Shown here piece by piece: positions 35,724-44,545 of a stretch of 64,000 nt of DNA. The notes under the pieces are model-generated. The model had not been told where the DNA came from. It was given only the letters and a program-made list of their open reading frames with translations, and searched no databases. The number at the start of each line of letters is the position of its first letter. Within the stretch, counting starts at the first letter, position 1. The DNA comes from Bacteroidia bacterium (GTDB taxonomy: Bacteria > Bacteroidota > Bacteroidia > Bacteroidales > Paludibacteraceae): the NCBI GenBank assembly GCA_009929375.1, contig SAAO01000004.1:1-64000 (forward strand), given 5' to 3'. The translations under genes were made by a program, and so were the position numbers.

Positions 35724-37067
35724 TTACTTTACAAACTCATTCATGTTTGCGCTTATTTGCAGCAATGAAATTTCGCAGAGTTTAGTGTTGTATTCAGCCT
35801 GCACAAGTCTTTCTTCAGCTTCGAGCAGACTGTTTTGCGCTTCACGAAGTTCGATACCCGATAAATCGCCAAGTTTGTATCTGTCGATTGCTATGTCATA
35901 GTTCTCTTTGGCGTTAAACAGATTTTCTTTTTCGAGTGCGGTGAGTTCCATATTGTTGCGGTATGCCATCCATAAATTGGCAAAATCACTCTTCAGACTC
36001 AGCTGCAATTCCTCCATTGCAAGTTGTTTGTTTTCGGTCTGAATACGTGCATTGCGTTGTTCGCGCACTCTGTTCATTCCATCAAAAATATTAAAGCCGA
36101 GCGTAACCCCAAAGTTTGGTCCCAGATTATCCTGACGGGTGTAGGTGGCAATTTCGTAATTGTTTTGAGTATAATTATAGCCTGCGTTTAACCGTACGTA
36201 TGGATAATTTTTGCTTTGAGAAGCCTTCAGGTCGAGCAAACTGAGTGTTTTTTCTTTTTCGGCCAGTTGCAGAAATACATTCGACGAAACGGTGCTTGAC
36301 CATAATTCATCTTTTGAAAGCAGGGCATTAAACATAATTGTACTGTCGGCTACTATCAGTTTTTTATCCACTTCGGGTACAGCCATTAATGTATTTAGCT
36401 TTACAGCCGAACTGAAAACCACTTCCTGCTGACGAATAAGTCTCGAACTGTCGGCATTGAAGTCAACACGTGCCTGCTGCAAATCGAGTCGCGACATAGA
36501 ACCAATATTGTAGCGGGCCTCTACGATTCGGAGTCTTTCTTTCGAAAGCCGGACAGCTGATTTCAGATTTTTGAGTCGTATTTGTTGCTGCACGTAGTTG
36601 AAGTATTCGGCACTGATACCGGCAATAAAATTCTCGATATTTAATCGTGTGTGCAATTCACCCATTTGATTCATTTCGCGCAGCTTGTCGTAGCTTACAA
36701 ACATTTTGAAACCGTCGAACACTGTCCAGTTCAGATTGATGCCTGCCTGCAATGTGCTGTTGTATAAATTCTGACTATTTACAACTGCACTGCCATCCGA
36801 AGGATATTGCTGTGTGTTATTTACGCTGCCCGAATATCCGGCATTCAGATCCACTGTAGGAAGAATCCCTGCATTGCCCGGAGTCATATTGTTTTCGGCT
36901 ACTTTTTGCTCGTTTCTACTGATACGAATGCTGTAGTTGTTTTCTAATCCGGTTTCGATACATTTTTTCAGACTCAGAATTTCCTGAGCCTGCAATGCAG
37001 GAATTGAAAATGCCAGGGCTGAGGCCAGAAACAGTTTTGTGATAATATTATTTTTTGATATATTCAT
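35724..37067 (-). CDS. TolC-family outer-membrane efflux protein
   Basis: Outer-membrane exit duct of the RND system encoded upstream. 447 aa with a signal peptide (MNISKNNIITKLFLASALAFSIPALQAQ) and the two-fold TolC repeat: long coiled-coil helices near 130-220 (RLSKERLRIVEARYNIGSMSRLDLQQARVDF) and 340-430 (NLFNAKENYDIAIDRYKLGDLSGIELREAQNSLLEAEERL). The length fits. Third gene of the operon, 31 bases after the pump gene. Confidence 0.94.
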   Translation of the reverse strand: MNISKNNIITKLFLASALAFSIPALQAQEILSLKKCIETGLENNYSIRISRNEQKVAENNMTPGNAGILPTVDLNAGYSGSVNNTQQYPSDGSAVVNSQNLYNSTLQAGINLNWTVFDGFKMFVSYDKLREMNQMGELHTRLNIENFIAGISAEYFNYVQQQIRLKNLKSAVRLSKERLRIVEARYNIGSMSRLDLQQARVDFNADSSRLIRQQEVVFSSAVKLNTLMAVPEVDKKLIVADSTIMFNALLSKDELWSSTVSSNVFLQLAEKEKTLSLLDLKASQSKNYPYVRLNAGYNYTQNNYEIATYTRQDNLGPNFGVTLGFNIFDGMNRVREQRNARIQTENKQLAMEELQLSLKSDFANLWMAYRNNMELTALEKENLFNAKENYDIAIDRYKLGDLSGIELREAQNSLLEAEERLVQAEYNTKLCEISLLQISANMNEFVK

Positions 37068-37098
37068 CTGTAAATAAAGTTTTTAAAATACCTGTAAA

Positions 37099-40000
37099 TC
37101 AGCTTTTCTGAACTTTTGTTTTACGGTTTGTAGATACAAATAAGTAAATAGCAGGTACCACAAACAAAGTGAGGAAAGTAGAAACGATAAGTCCGCCAAT
37201 AACTGCAACTCCCATTGCGATACGACCGTTAGCACCCTCTGCACTTGCAAATGCCAGTGGCAACAGACCGAGGATTGTGGAGAAACTGGTCATCAGAATC
37301 GGTCGTAAACGTTGTGTTGCAGCTCCTCTGATAGCTTCGAATTTATCCATTCCGGCTTCCTGGCGCTGATTGGCAAATTCTACAATCAAAATACCATTTT
37401 TAGCAACCAAACCAATCAGCATAATGATACCGATCTGGCTGAAAATATTCATTGTAATTCCAAAAACAAGCATGAAAACCAATGCTCCGGCCACAGCAAG
37501 CGGAACAGTCATCATGACCACAAACGGATCTTTGAAACTCTCGAACTGCGCTGCCAGAATCAGGAAGATAAGAACCAGAGCCAGCAAAAATGCAAACATC
37601 AGACTTGATGAACTTTCGCGGAATTCTTTCGAGTCGCCAGTCAGAGCAGTACGGAAACTGTCGTCGAGCGTTTCAGCTGCAATGCGATCCATTTCGTCGA
37701 GACCTTCGCCAATAGTAACGCCCGGCGCAAGTCCTGCCGATACAGTGGCCGAATTGAAACGGTTGTAACGATACAATTGCGGAGGGGCAACGGTTTCTTT
37801 CAGTTCCACCAGATTGTCGAGCTGAATCATATCTCCGGCCTGATTTTTCAGGTAAATGGATTTCAGATCGAGCGGCGTATTTCGTTGCTGGCGATTTATC
37901 TCACCCAGAATCTGGTATTGTTTTCCGTTCATGTAAAAATAACCCATACGTTGTCCGCTTAATGCGTATTGCAGCGTCTGTCCGATATCACGCGTACTTA
38001 CACCCAAAAGTGCAGCTTTATCACGGTCGATCAGAATACGGGTTTCAGGCTTGGTAAATTTCAGATTCACATCAGCCATTTCGAACTTTCCGCTCGCATT
38101 TACCTTTTCCATAAATAGCGGAATAAATTCTTCGAGTTTTTCAATATTAGGGGCCTGCAAAACGTACTGAATCGGCATTCCGCCACGACGTCCGCCAAAA
38201 GTTGATTGCTGTTGCACAAAAGTACGGGCTTCTGTTTCGCCACGCACAGCAGCTGTGACTGCATCGGCAATTTCCATCTGATTACGTTCACGTTTATCAA
38301 TGTCAGGTAAAACAAGCCGAACCATACCAAATGAACTTCGCATAATCGCAATGTTCGATTCACGTTCGGGAGCCACCGAATCGACAATGTCATAAATTTT
38401 TTCGGTATAATCCCGAACAAACTCGTATGTAGCACCTTCTGGTGCTGATGTACGCACTGTAATTGACGATCGGTCTTCGAGCGGAGCCATTTCAGCAGGC
38501 ACCGCATTCCACAGCACAAAAATGAGAATCATAGTGACAACAATGATAGGAATAGCCACCATTTTATGTTTCAGAAAACGGAGCAGTCCATTTTCGTAAG
38601 CACTGTTCATTTTTACAAAGAATGGTTCTGTTTTCCGGTAGAACCAGTTGTGTTTTTCGCGGTGTTTCAAAAGTTTTGTTGACATCATAGGGGTAAATGT
38701 CAATGCTACGAACGATGAGATTATGACTGCTCCCGATACCACAATACTGAATTCGCGGAACAAACGTCCTGTCATTCCCTCGAGAAAAACAATAGGAAAG
38801 AATACAGCCACAAGTGTAATTGTGGTGGAAATTACCGCAAAGAAAATTTCTTTCGAACCTTCGATTCCGGCTTCGCGGGGTTTCATTCCCTGCTCAATTT
38901 TCAGGTATATATTCTCAGTGACCACAATGGCATCGTCCACCACAAGTCCCACAGCCAAAACCACAGCCAGCATTGAAAGCACGTTGATAGAAAAACCGGC
39001 CAGATACATGATGAAAAATGAACCCACCAGCGACACCGGAATTACCACCACAGGCACAAGTGTGACGCGCCAGTCGCGCAGGAACATGAATATGATGAAA
39101 ATTACAAGAAGAAAAGCTATATAAATAGTTTCTTCCACTTCGCTGATGGAAGCGCGGATAAATTTTGTATTGTCAAATACCACTTCCACTTTCACATCTT
39201 TGGGAAGGTCTTTCTGCATTTGCTCCACACGCAGAGCTACTTCATCGGCAATTTCAATCTGGTTTGCACCGGGCTGCGGAATAATCACGGTGCTGACCAT
39301 CGGTGTTCCGTTTCGTTTCAGAATATTTTTTCGGTCTTCCGAATCGAGTTCAGCTGTACCAATATCCCCGAAACGTACTATGCGGTAATCATCTTCACGA
39401 ATGACGAGATTATTGAATTCTTCAGGAGTTTCCATTAATCCGAGTGTACGGATGGTGAGTTCAATTTTATCACCTTCAATACTTCCCGAAGGCAGCTCCA
39501 CATTTTCTTTGTCGATGGCATTTTTTACGTCCAGAGGTGTGACTCCGTAAGCAGCCATTTTTACAGGATCGAGCCACAGGCGCATAGAATAGCGGTTTTC
39601 GCCCCATATTTCCACAGCACTTACGTTCTGAATGGTTTGTAAACGTTCCTTTACGGTAAGTTCGGCTATTTCGGTAAGTTCGAGCAGTGAGCGTTTCTCG
39701 CTTTGTACTGTAATTTGTACAATCGGATTTGCATCCGCATCGGCTTTCGACACTGTAGGAGGATCACAATCGCGGGGAAGATAACGCTGCGCACGCGAAA
39801 CTTTATCACGCACATCGTTGGCAGCTGTTTCCAGATCCACACTTAGTTCAAATTCCACTGTGATACGGGAACTACCCTGACTACTCTGACTCGAAAGTGA
39901 ACGTATGCCCGGAATACCGTTGATGTTTTGTTCCAGAGGTTCGGTAATCTGATTTTCAATAATTTCGGCATTGGCTCCGGGATACGAAACGGATACGGAA

Positions 40001-40134
40001 ATAATTGGATTATCGACACTTGGAAACTCTCTGACACCGAGATATGTGTATCCGATGAATCCCATTAAAAGGATAATCAGTACAAATACTGTGGACAGAA
40101 CCGGACGTTTTATGCTTAATTCGGATATATTCAT
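37099..40134 (-). CDS. RND multidrug efflux pump, inner-membrane subunit (AcrB/HAE-1 type)
   Basis: Proton-driven exporter of 1011 aa with the standard layout: TM1 (LSTVFVLIILLMGFIGYTYL), a large periplasmic loop with the PN/PC porter regions, six TMs near 330-550 and six near 840-1000. The TM4 proton-relay Asp pair is present in VGLVVDDAIVVTENIYLKIE. The second half shows the matching VGLVAKNGILIVEFANQ. Substrate is not predictable. It is the middle gene of adaptor-pump-TolC, all on the minus strand; no TetR/MarR regulator adjoins the operon. Confidence 0.96.
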   Translation of the reverse strand: MNISELSIKRPVLSTVFVLIILLMGFIGYTYLGVREFPSVDNPIISVSVSYPGANAEIIENQITEPLEQNINGIPGIRSLSSQSSQGSSRITVEFELSVDLETAANDVRDKVSRAQRYLPRDCDPPTVSKADADANPIVQITVQSEKRSLLELTEIAELTVKERLQTIQNVSAVEIWGENRYSMRLWLDPVKMAAYGVTPLDVKNAIDKENVELPSGSIEGDKIELTIRTLGLMETPEEFNNLVIREDDYRIVRFGDIGTAELDSEDRKNILKRNGTPMVSTVIIPQPGANQIEIADEVALRVEQMQKDLPKDVKVEVVFDNTKFIRASISEVEETIYIAFLLVIFIIFMFLRDWRVTLVPVVVIPVSLVGSFFIMYLAGFSINVLSMLAVVLAVGLVVDDAIVVTENIYLKIEQGMKPREAGIEGSKEIFFAVISTTITLVAVFFPIVFLEGMTGRLFREFSIVVSGAVIISSFVALTFTPMMSTKLLKHREKHNWFYRKTEPFFVKMNSAYENGLLRFLKHKMVAIPIIVVTMILIFVLWNAVPAEMAPLEDRSSITVRTSAPEGATYEFVRDYTEKIYDIVDSVAPERESNIAIMRSSFGMVRLVLPDIDKRERNQMEIADAVTAAVRGETEARTFVQQQSTFGGRRGGMPIQYVLQAPNIEKLEEFIPLFMEKVNASGKFEMADVNLKFTKPETRILIDRDKAALLGVSTRDIGQTLQYALSGQRMGYFYMNGKQYQILGEINRQQRNTPLDLKSIYLKNQAGDMIQLDNLVELKETVAPPQLYRYNRFNSATVSAGLAPGVTIGEGLDEMDRIAAETLDDSFRTALTGDSKEFRESSSSLMFAFLLALVLIFLILAAQFESFKDPFVVMMTVPLAVAGALVFMLVFGITMNIFSQIGIIMLIGLVAKNGILIVEFANQRQEAGMDKFEAIRGAATQRLRPILMTSFSTILGLLPLAFASAEGANGRIAMGVAVIGGLIVSTFLTLFVVPAIYLFVSTNRKTKVQKS

Positions 40135-40247
40135 TGTTTGTGTTTTCTTTTTTTGTGAAGCTTATTTTACTGCTTCAGAATATGCTCAGAATGTGTTTTT
40201 GATGTTTTTTTGCAACTGAAATTATTCAGATTCTGCACTGTTGGAAA

Positions 40248-41336
40248 TTATTTGTTAATCACAACATCCATTCCATCACGAAGCTGCATCACACCGCTAA
40301 TAATCAGAGTATCGCCACTTTGAAGTCCATCGATTACCTGTAGTGACGAAGCAGTGCGCATTCCTTTTTTAATTTCAACCTGATGTGCTTTTCCTGATTT
40401 GTAAACATATACAATATCGCGACCCATTTCGGCAATGGAGGCAATGGCCGGAATCACAATGGCATTTTTGATTTCGCTCAGCTGAATTTCGATATTGGCC
40501 GATCGACCGGGTTTAAGTTTCCCACCGGGATTGCTGTAAAGTGCACGTGCTTTGAGCGAAAGTGTTTTTTCGTCGAGTTTCGATTCCACTGCATACACAG
40601 GAGCTTCGTAGGTATTCAGGTCGTTCTCGACAGTAAAGGAAACTTTTGTTCCGGCTTTTATATCATTGGCCTGACGTTCGTTTACCGAAAATTCAATTTT
40701 CAGAGGCGATAATTTTGTGAGTGTGGAAATCACTTGACTTGGCGAAGCATAAGCACCTTCACTGACCTGACGTAAACCGATAACACCATCGAAAGGTGCC
40801 CGAAGTTCGGTTTGAGCAATACGTGCTTTTACCAGTTCAATGTCGGCTTTCAGTTTGTCGAGCTCTGTGTTCACCGATTCGAATGCTTCCTGACTCACAG
40901 CATCCTTCGCCAGAAGTGCTTTCTGACGATAAACTCTGTCGTTTGCCAGTGGCAACTGTGCTTCAAGTTTTTTGAGTTCGGCTTGCAGTGGGCTGTCGTT
41001 TACTTTTGCAAGTAATTCGCCCTTACGAACCGAACTTCCTTCTTTAAAATAAATTTTTGTGATTTTACCAGAAGTTTCGAACGAAAGTGCCACTTCTTCG
41101 TCGGGAATCAATACCCCTTTGGTGCGGAAAATATCCTGAAGCGTTTCATTCCCAAGAACTTTTATGTTTATATTCAGTGGTGGACGTTTCTGGCCGTTGT
41201 TGCCAGACTTGCCTGCAGGAGCTTCTTTATCTGTGTCATTACCTGTAAAGCTACGTTTAATAGTGGGGTAAAATGCCATTCCGGCAATTAAAACAGCTAT
41301 CACAGCCAGCAAAATTATTTTTGTTTTTTTTGTCAT
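40248..41336 (-). CDS. RND efflux periplasmic adaptor (membrane-fusion protein)
   Basis: Links the RND pump and the TolC duct. 362 aa from the ATG at 41336 (MTKKTKIILLAVIAVLIAGMAF, an N-terminal membrane anchor). The open frame starts 18 codons earlier at 41390, but those residues precede the anchor without family support. Order of domains: lipoyl half near 85-115 (GKITKIYFKEGSSVRKGELLAKV), alpha-hairpin 115-170, lipoyl second half (RAPFDGVIGLRQVSEGAYASP), beta-barrel and membrane-proximal domain. First gene of the operon; the AT-rich 170-bp region upstream separates it from pirin and no regulator is seen. Confidence 0.93.
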   Translation of the reverse strand: MTKKTKIILLAVIAVLIAGMAFYPTIKRSFTGNDTDKEAPAGKSGNNGQKRPPLNINIKVLGNETLQDIFRTKGVLIPDEEVALSFETSGKITKIYFKEGSSVRKGELLAKVNDSPLQAELKKLEAQLPLANDRVYRQKALLAKDAVSQEAFESVNTELDKLKADIELVKARIAQTELRAPFDGVIGLRQVSEGAYASPSQVISTLTKLSPLKIEFSVNERQANDIKAGTKVSFTVENDLNTYEAPVYAVESKLDEKTLSLKARALYSNPGGKLKPGRSANIEIQLSEIKNAIVIPAIASIAEMGRDIVYVYKSGKAHQVEIKKGMRTASSLQVIDGLQSGDTLIISGVMQLRDGMDVVINK

Positions 41337-41558
41337 ATTGTATGATGGAGAGTTGATATTTTTACAGAAACCGTCTGCTAAGTTAGTCAAATTCTTAATA
41401 CTGAATTAAAACAGACAGACCAATTTTAAATATTTTGACAAAGAAAGAGATATGTTATAATGTGAAAAGAGAGGATGAAAAAATATAGAAAACCAGTTAA
41501 CCTTTTATAGACTAAGTATCGCCTGAAAGGTTTAAGAGGGCAAGAAAAATATGTGTAA

Positions 41559-42275
41559 TCAGATTTTGAGCGGAACTTCGATTACTAAAAAACGGGCAGG
41601 ATTTTTAGCGGTAAATGTCATTTCACTCACATTGCTTACAGCCATTCCATCGCGCTGAGCGAGTTCTTCGTTTTCACAACAGATGGTTCCTTCAATTACA
41701 AATACATATATACCGCTGCTTTTTGGCCTTTTCAAAGAGTAACGGAGTACAGTTTCAGTGGAGGTTATTTTGCCGATATTCATCCATACATCCTGATATA
41801 TCCACACTTTGTTTTGATGCAAATCCGACGATAGAATTTCGGTAAACTCATTGTCGGTGAGTATGTATGAAGTGTGGCTGTAACGGGGTTTTAGTTTTTG
41901 CAATTGTGGCAATATCCAAATGTTTATGTAGCGAACCGAATTGTCTTTACTTACATTCGTTTCTCTGTGAAAAATACCCGTACCCGCACTCAATGCCTGA
42001 ATATCGCCCGGTCCAATGATTGCTTTGTTGTTCAGTTCATCTTTGTACTCGAGTTCTCCTTCAAGCGGAATGGTTATGATTTCGATATTGCTGTGAGGAT
42101 GTGTGCCATAACCTTTTCCGGGAGCCAGCATTTCGTCGTTGAGAACCCGTAAAGCTCCGAAATGCAGTCGATTGGGATCGTAAAAATCCCCGAAACTGAA
42201 TGAATGACGGCTGTGTAACCAAACCTGATTGCTGGTTCCACGCGTTTCGGCTCTATGTATTACAACGTTTGGCAT
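41559..42275 (-). CDS. Pirin family protein (YhhW-like)
   Basis: Bicupin of 238 aa. The N-terminal cupin has the pirin metal motif GKGYGTHPHSNIEIITIPLEGELEYKDELN (His-x-His near 60 with a later His/Glu set) and the next strand GPGDIQALSAGTGIFHRE. The C-terminal cupin (130-235) ends LVIEVPLKI. Relatives include the quercetin 2,3-dioxygenase YhhW and proteins of unknown biological role. It is monocistronic between the efflux operon and a 201-bp repeat. Confidence 0.92.
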   Translation of the reverse strand: MPNVVIHRAETRGTSNQVWLHSRHSFSFGDFYDPNRLHFGALRVLNDEMLAPGKGYGTHPHSNIEIITIPLEGELEYKDELNNKAIIGPGDIQALSAGTGIFHRETNVSKDNSVRYINIWILPQLQKLKPRYSHTSYILTDNEFTEILSSDLHQNKVWIYQDVWMNIGKITSTETVLRYSLKRPKSSGIYVFVIEGTICCENEELAQRDGMAVSNVSEMTFTAKNPARFLVIEVPLKI

Positions 42276-42376
42276 TTGTAATTATAACAAATAAGATGAT
42301 AATTGGTTGAATGGTTAGGGATATTGTTGACCTGCAAAATGCCGGACGAATTAAGTAAGTTGAATTATTGTAATAC

Positions 42377-42577
42377 TTCTAACACAATAGAACACATAGA
42401 AGTTATTGAAGAATAAGACTTAGTTCACATAGTAAGAGTATCTGACGATACTTTTATCGCTCTGAAATTATCCCGAAAATCGGGATAATCCTATGTGTTC
42501 CTGGTCTTTACTTTGATTTTAAAAACTACTGTGGACTATGTGATGAAAACATATCAATAATAATTATCAGTTACTTA
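42377..42577. repeat. 201-bp structured dispersed repeat, copy 2
   Basis: Same length and orientation as the copy at 9645-9845. It keeps the GAACACATAG/CTATGTGTTC outer pair and both inner stems. In the ATTATCCCGA/TCGGGATAAT stem the loop changes from TAT to AAA while both arms are unchanged. In the other stem one A becomes G opposite T, keeping a G-U pair. The third stem (the TTTTCAAAA type) is less well preserved here. It lies between pirin and the ThrE-type exporter, just upstream of the exporter promoter. Confidence 0.85.
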
Positions 42578-42579
42578 TA

Positions 42580-42612
42580 TTGTTTATATTTCGGATTAAT
42601 GAAGTATTTTTG
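42580..42612 (+). promoter_or_regulatory. Promoter of the ThrE-type exporter
   Basis: TTG (42580-42582), a 22-base spacer, and TATTTTTG (42605-42612), an exact TAnnTTTG. Transcription would start near 42619, which rules out the earlier in-frame ATG at 42599 and supports the start at 42635. Confidence 0.65.
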
Positions 42613-42634
42613 TCTGTCAATAATTATCATTGCA

Positions 42635-43843
42635 ATGAAGAAAAACGAAAAATATAATTTTATCATTCTGCTGGGTAAATATCTGCATACCTACGGCATT
42701 CCTTCGTATCAGATTCAGTCCTATCTCTCTGAGGTGGCCAAAAAACTGGGACTGAAAGGTACTTTTATGGATTCGCCCACATGGATAAATTACGTGTTTT
42801 ACGATGACGATCATCAGGCGCAATCCTACAACTTTATCGATCGGATTCCCCCCGGAAATCTTAATCTGGGAGCTTATTCGCGTATCGTGGAGACTACTAA
42901 TCAGTTAATAGCAAATAAAATCGATATTTCGGAAGTGGAAGGTCGGCTTTTGAATATCGACCGGAAGGCTCAGAAAGTGAATCATCTTTTTCTTACAGGG
43001 GCTTATGCACTTGCTGCAGCCACTTTCAACCTGATGATTGGCTCTAACTGGACTTCGGTGTTTTTCTCGGCTCTGCTTGGCGCATTTGTATATTTGCTGG
43101 TTTATTTTTCTACAAAATTTGAGTATCTGAATTCCATTCTCGAATCGGGTGCTTCGTTTATGGTAACTATTATTGCCGGACTAATTTCGGTTGTTTTTCC
43201 GGAATTGAATGTCGGTCTCAGCATTATTTCGGCCATTATTATTTTTGTACCCGGGCTTTCGCTGACCATTGCGCTGGAGGAAATTACGTCGAAAAATCTT
43301 GTTTCGGGAACAGCCAAACTTTTTGATGCCATTATTTCGCTTTTTAAGCAGTTTTTTGGTGTAATTCTCGGACTTACATGCCTGAAGTTTGTGATTGATT
43401 TCGAAATTATAAATCACATGTCGAATACTCCTAACTGGGTTATTTTTATGGCTATACCTTTGTTTTCGCTGAGTTTATTCCCCATACTTCAGGTTCGGAA
43501 AAAAGATATGCTTTTTGGAATGCTTACTGGTGTAATTGGCTTCTACATCACCTATCTGTTTTCGGGAGCCGGAATGCTTTTCAGTACATTTATTGGTACA
43601 ATAAGCATTGTGGCCGCAGGACATTTATTCAGCAAAATGAACAAAACCCCCCGCACAGTTTTTATAACTCAGGGAATTATCATGCTTGTGCCGGGAAGCA
43701 AGTCGCTTTTCGGACTCAGCAATGTTTTTCTGGATACCACTATTGTAAACGTAGGGAATATCGGCGAACAGGTTGCTTATATTTTTATGGGAATTCTGGG
43801 CGGACTGTTATTTGGCGGCGTTTTCAAACCGGGTACTAAATAG
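42635..43843 (+). CDS. Threonine/serine exporter family protein (ThrE-like)
   Basis: Inner-membrane exporter of 402 aa from the ATG at 42635. The N-terminal cytosolic segment (ILLGKYLHTYGIPSYQIQSYL ... GTFMDSPTWI, 1-115) and about ten TM helices match the fused ThrE_1 + ThrE_2 layout: VNHLFLTGAYALAAATFNLMIGS near 120, LGAFVYLLVYFSTKF near 150, and a C-terminal membrane half with SGAGMLFSTFIGTISIVAAGHLF. Amino-acid export is the family role; the true substrate is unproven. nth begins 24 bases downstream and may share the transcript. Confidence 0.9.
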   Translation: MKKNEKYNFIILLGKYLHTYGIPSYQIQSYLSEVAKKLGLKGTFMDSPTWINYVFYDDDHQAQSYNFIDRIPPGNLNLGAYSRIVETTNQLIANKIDISEVEGRLLNIDRKAQKVNHLFLTGAYALAAATFNLMIGSNWTSVFFSALLGAFVYLLVYFSTKFEYLNSILESGASFMVTIIAGLISVVFPELNVGLSIISAIIIFVPGLSLTIALEEITSKNLVSGTAKLFDAIISLFKQFFGVILGLTCLKFVIDFEIINHMSNTPNWVIFMAIPLFSLSLFPILQVRKKDMLFGMLTGVIGFYITYLFSGAGMLFSTFIGTISIVAAGHLFSKMNKTPRTVFITQGIIMLVPGSKSLFGLSNVFLDTTIVNVGNIGEQVAYIFMGILGGLLFGGVFKPGTK

Positions 43844-43867
43844 TTATTTTCCTGATAATTTTTGCTT

Positions 43868-44518
43868 ATGGAAAACAAATGGGCCGAACCGCTTCGCTTG
43901 CTTATTCAGCAATATGCCGGACGAAAACATCCACTCGATTATAAAAGCCGTTATCAGTTGGTGGTAATGGTTATTCTCTCAGCACAGGATTCCGACAAGC
44001 ATATCAACGAACTGGCACCATCTTTTTTTGCTGTTTATCCTGATATGCAGACATTGGCACTGGCTCAGCCGGAAGATTTGTATCCTTTACTCAGTACGGT
44101 GCGTAATTTTGCAAACAAATGTGGCTGGCTCGTAAAACTGGCTCAAATCACGGCTTCGGATGCAGGAATTCCAACTACAATGACCGAATTGACAAAACTT
44201 CCGGGTATTGGCCGCAAATCAGCCAATGTAATTATGCGTGAGTCGGGCGTAAAAGCTGAAGGGATAATTGTCGATTTGCACGTGGTGCGCGTGGCTCCCC
44301 GCCTTGGCATTGCTACAGGTACAAATCCTGAGAAAATCGAAAAACAGTTGATGTCGATTATTTCTCCCGAACAATGGGGCGATGCAGGTATGGCTATTTC
44401 GTTTCTGGGTCGCGAAATCTGTCGTCCGACCCATCCGAAATGCGATATTTGTGTGATGAATAAAGTCTGCCACTATCGGAATCCGGATCAAAAGCAACTC
44501 GATCCTGAATTGTTTTAA
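43868..44518 (+). CDS. nth: Endonuclease III-type DNA glycosylase/AP lyase
   Basis: Base-excision repair of oxidised pyrimidines. 216 aa from ATG 43868; a TTG six bases earlier (43862) is possible. The helix-hairpin-helix is LPGIGRKSANVIM (near 115) with the Schiff-base Lys, the catalytic Asp is in VDLHVVRV (near 138), and the C-terminal 4Fe-4S cluster is C-x6-C-x2-C-x5-C in REICRPTHPKCDICVMNKVCHYR. It sits between the exporter and a conserved gene of unknown function with small gaps on both sides. Confidence 0.94.
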   Translation: MENKWAEPLRLLIQQYAGRKHPLDYKSRYQLVVMVILSAQDSDKHINELAPSFFAVYPDMQTLALAQPEDLYPLLSTVRNFANKCGWLVKLAQITASDAGIPTTMTELTKLPGIGRKSANVIMRESGVKAEGIIVDLHVVRVAPRLGIATGTNPEKIEKQLMSIISPEQWGDAGMAISFLGREICRPTHPKCDICVMNKVCHYRNPDQKQLDPELF

Positions 44519-44545
44519 AAAATTGAAAAGCCTAAAATCATTTAT

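Noticed and set aside
41337-41390. N-terminal extension of the RND adaptor
   Set aside because: The membrane anchor begins at 41336 and the extension has no family support.
41499-41532. Hairpin after pirin
   Set aside because: Only a 7-bp AACCTTT/AAAGGTT stem with a 20-nt loop and no T-run.
42599-42634. Earlier ATG of the ThrE-type exporter
   Set aside because: It lies upstream of the predicted transcription start set by TATTTTTG at 42605-42612.
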